Assembly: GCF_000022365.1 (NCBI RefSeq)
Contig: NC_012804.1
Span: forward strand, 1,488,001-1,552,000
Direction of reading: 5' to 3'
Length of the DNA stretch: 64,000 nucleotides
Source of the DNA: Thermococcus gammatolerans EJ3
Lineage (GTDB): Archaea; Methanobacteriota_B; Thermococci; Thermococcales; Thermococcaceae
Both the position numbers and the translations under genes were made by a program. Shown here piece by piece: positions 63,915 through 64,000 of the stretch. The notes below the pieces were generated by a model. The model was not told the DNA's origin. It saw nothing but the letters and a program-made list of their open reading frames with translations, and did not search any database. The stretch's first letter is position 1; each line of letters begins with the position of its first letter.

Positions 63915-64000
63915 TGGACGTCGGGGCCCTGATGGTCATTCTGAAAAACTCTCTGATGGCCATGGTTCCTATAGTGCTAACAAGTGTAGGTGCGGCGTGG
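63914..64000 (+). CDS. second ABC transporter permease, truncated by window edge
   Basis: The first 29 codons: ATG at 63914 overlapping the previous stop, then DVGALMVILKNSLMAMVPIVLTSVGAAW, a hydrophobic start typical of the YufQ/NupQ-type partner permease. It continues past the right edge. Confidence 0.75.
   Translation, partial: MDVGALMVILKNSLMAMVPIVLTSVGAAW

Overview
The window is chromosomal DNA of a hyperthermophilic euryarchaeon of the Thermococcales, most likely Thermococcus. The signs are dense, tightly overlapping operons with GGTG/GGAGG ribosome sites and frequent GTG/TTG starts, T/A-rich archaeal TATA boxes, a GHMP-type shikimate kinase, an S6e ribosomal protein, ribose-1,5-bisphosphate isomerase, a XerA recombinase and a CGP-type C-terminal anchor typical of Thermococcaceae.

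Layout. 1-9.6 kb is a mixed housekeeping region (partial M20 peptidase, three GNAT acetyltransferases, an MFS transporter, a small winged-helix operon, a lipoprotein, a gluzincin peptidase). 9.7-19.96 kb (minus strand) is one long operon from transketolase halves through DAHP synthase and the whole shikimate pathway to chorismate mutase, an aminotransferase and prephenate dehydrogenase, headed by a small winged-helix protein. 20-23.7 kb holds a beta-propeller-like protein, a deletion scar of tldD/pmbA protease genes, an MFS transporter and a nitrilase-family hydrolase. 23.8-31.5 kb (plus strand) is a complete histidine operon (hisZGDBHA F IE C plus a HAD phosphatase), followed by proC.

32.3-52.7 kb is an integrated plasmid-like element of about 20.3 kb. 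It is bounded by a 49-bp direct repeat of the 3' half of a tRNA-Arg(CCG) gene, and its SSV-type integrase is split into intN (right end) and intC (left end). It carries small early genes, archaeal STAND-like ATPases, a serine recombinase, a SNF2 helicase with a DUF3883-like nuclease domain, a DUF1156 DNA methyltransferase, a DUF499 ATPase, and a replication block (primase-like protein plus SF1 helicase). The helicase, methylase and DUF499 set resembles a restriction/DISARM-related defence system and is interrupted by an ATPase cassette flanked by imperfect 30-bp direct repeats.

52.8-64 kb returns to core chromosome: a Toprim/coiled-coil protein with XerA, ribose-1,5-bisphosphate isomerase, S6e, an AlaX editing protein, a surface thioredoxin-like protein, a TIM-barrel isomerase, FtsY, and a BMP-type nucleoside ABC importer running off the right edge.

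The most interesting signals are (1) the defence module on the integrated element and the cassette within it, (2) two candidate leader ORFs, one before the aromatic operon ending in Tyr-Trp-stop directly against a hairpin, the other before the histidine operon with adjacent His codons near its end, and (3) palindrome-rich candidate control or origin DNA at 47.9-48.12 kb. No gene-free stretch exceeds 300 bases. All functional calls come from motif recognition by eye; no database search was run.
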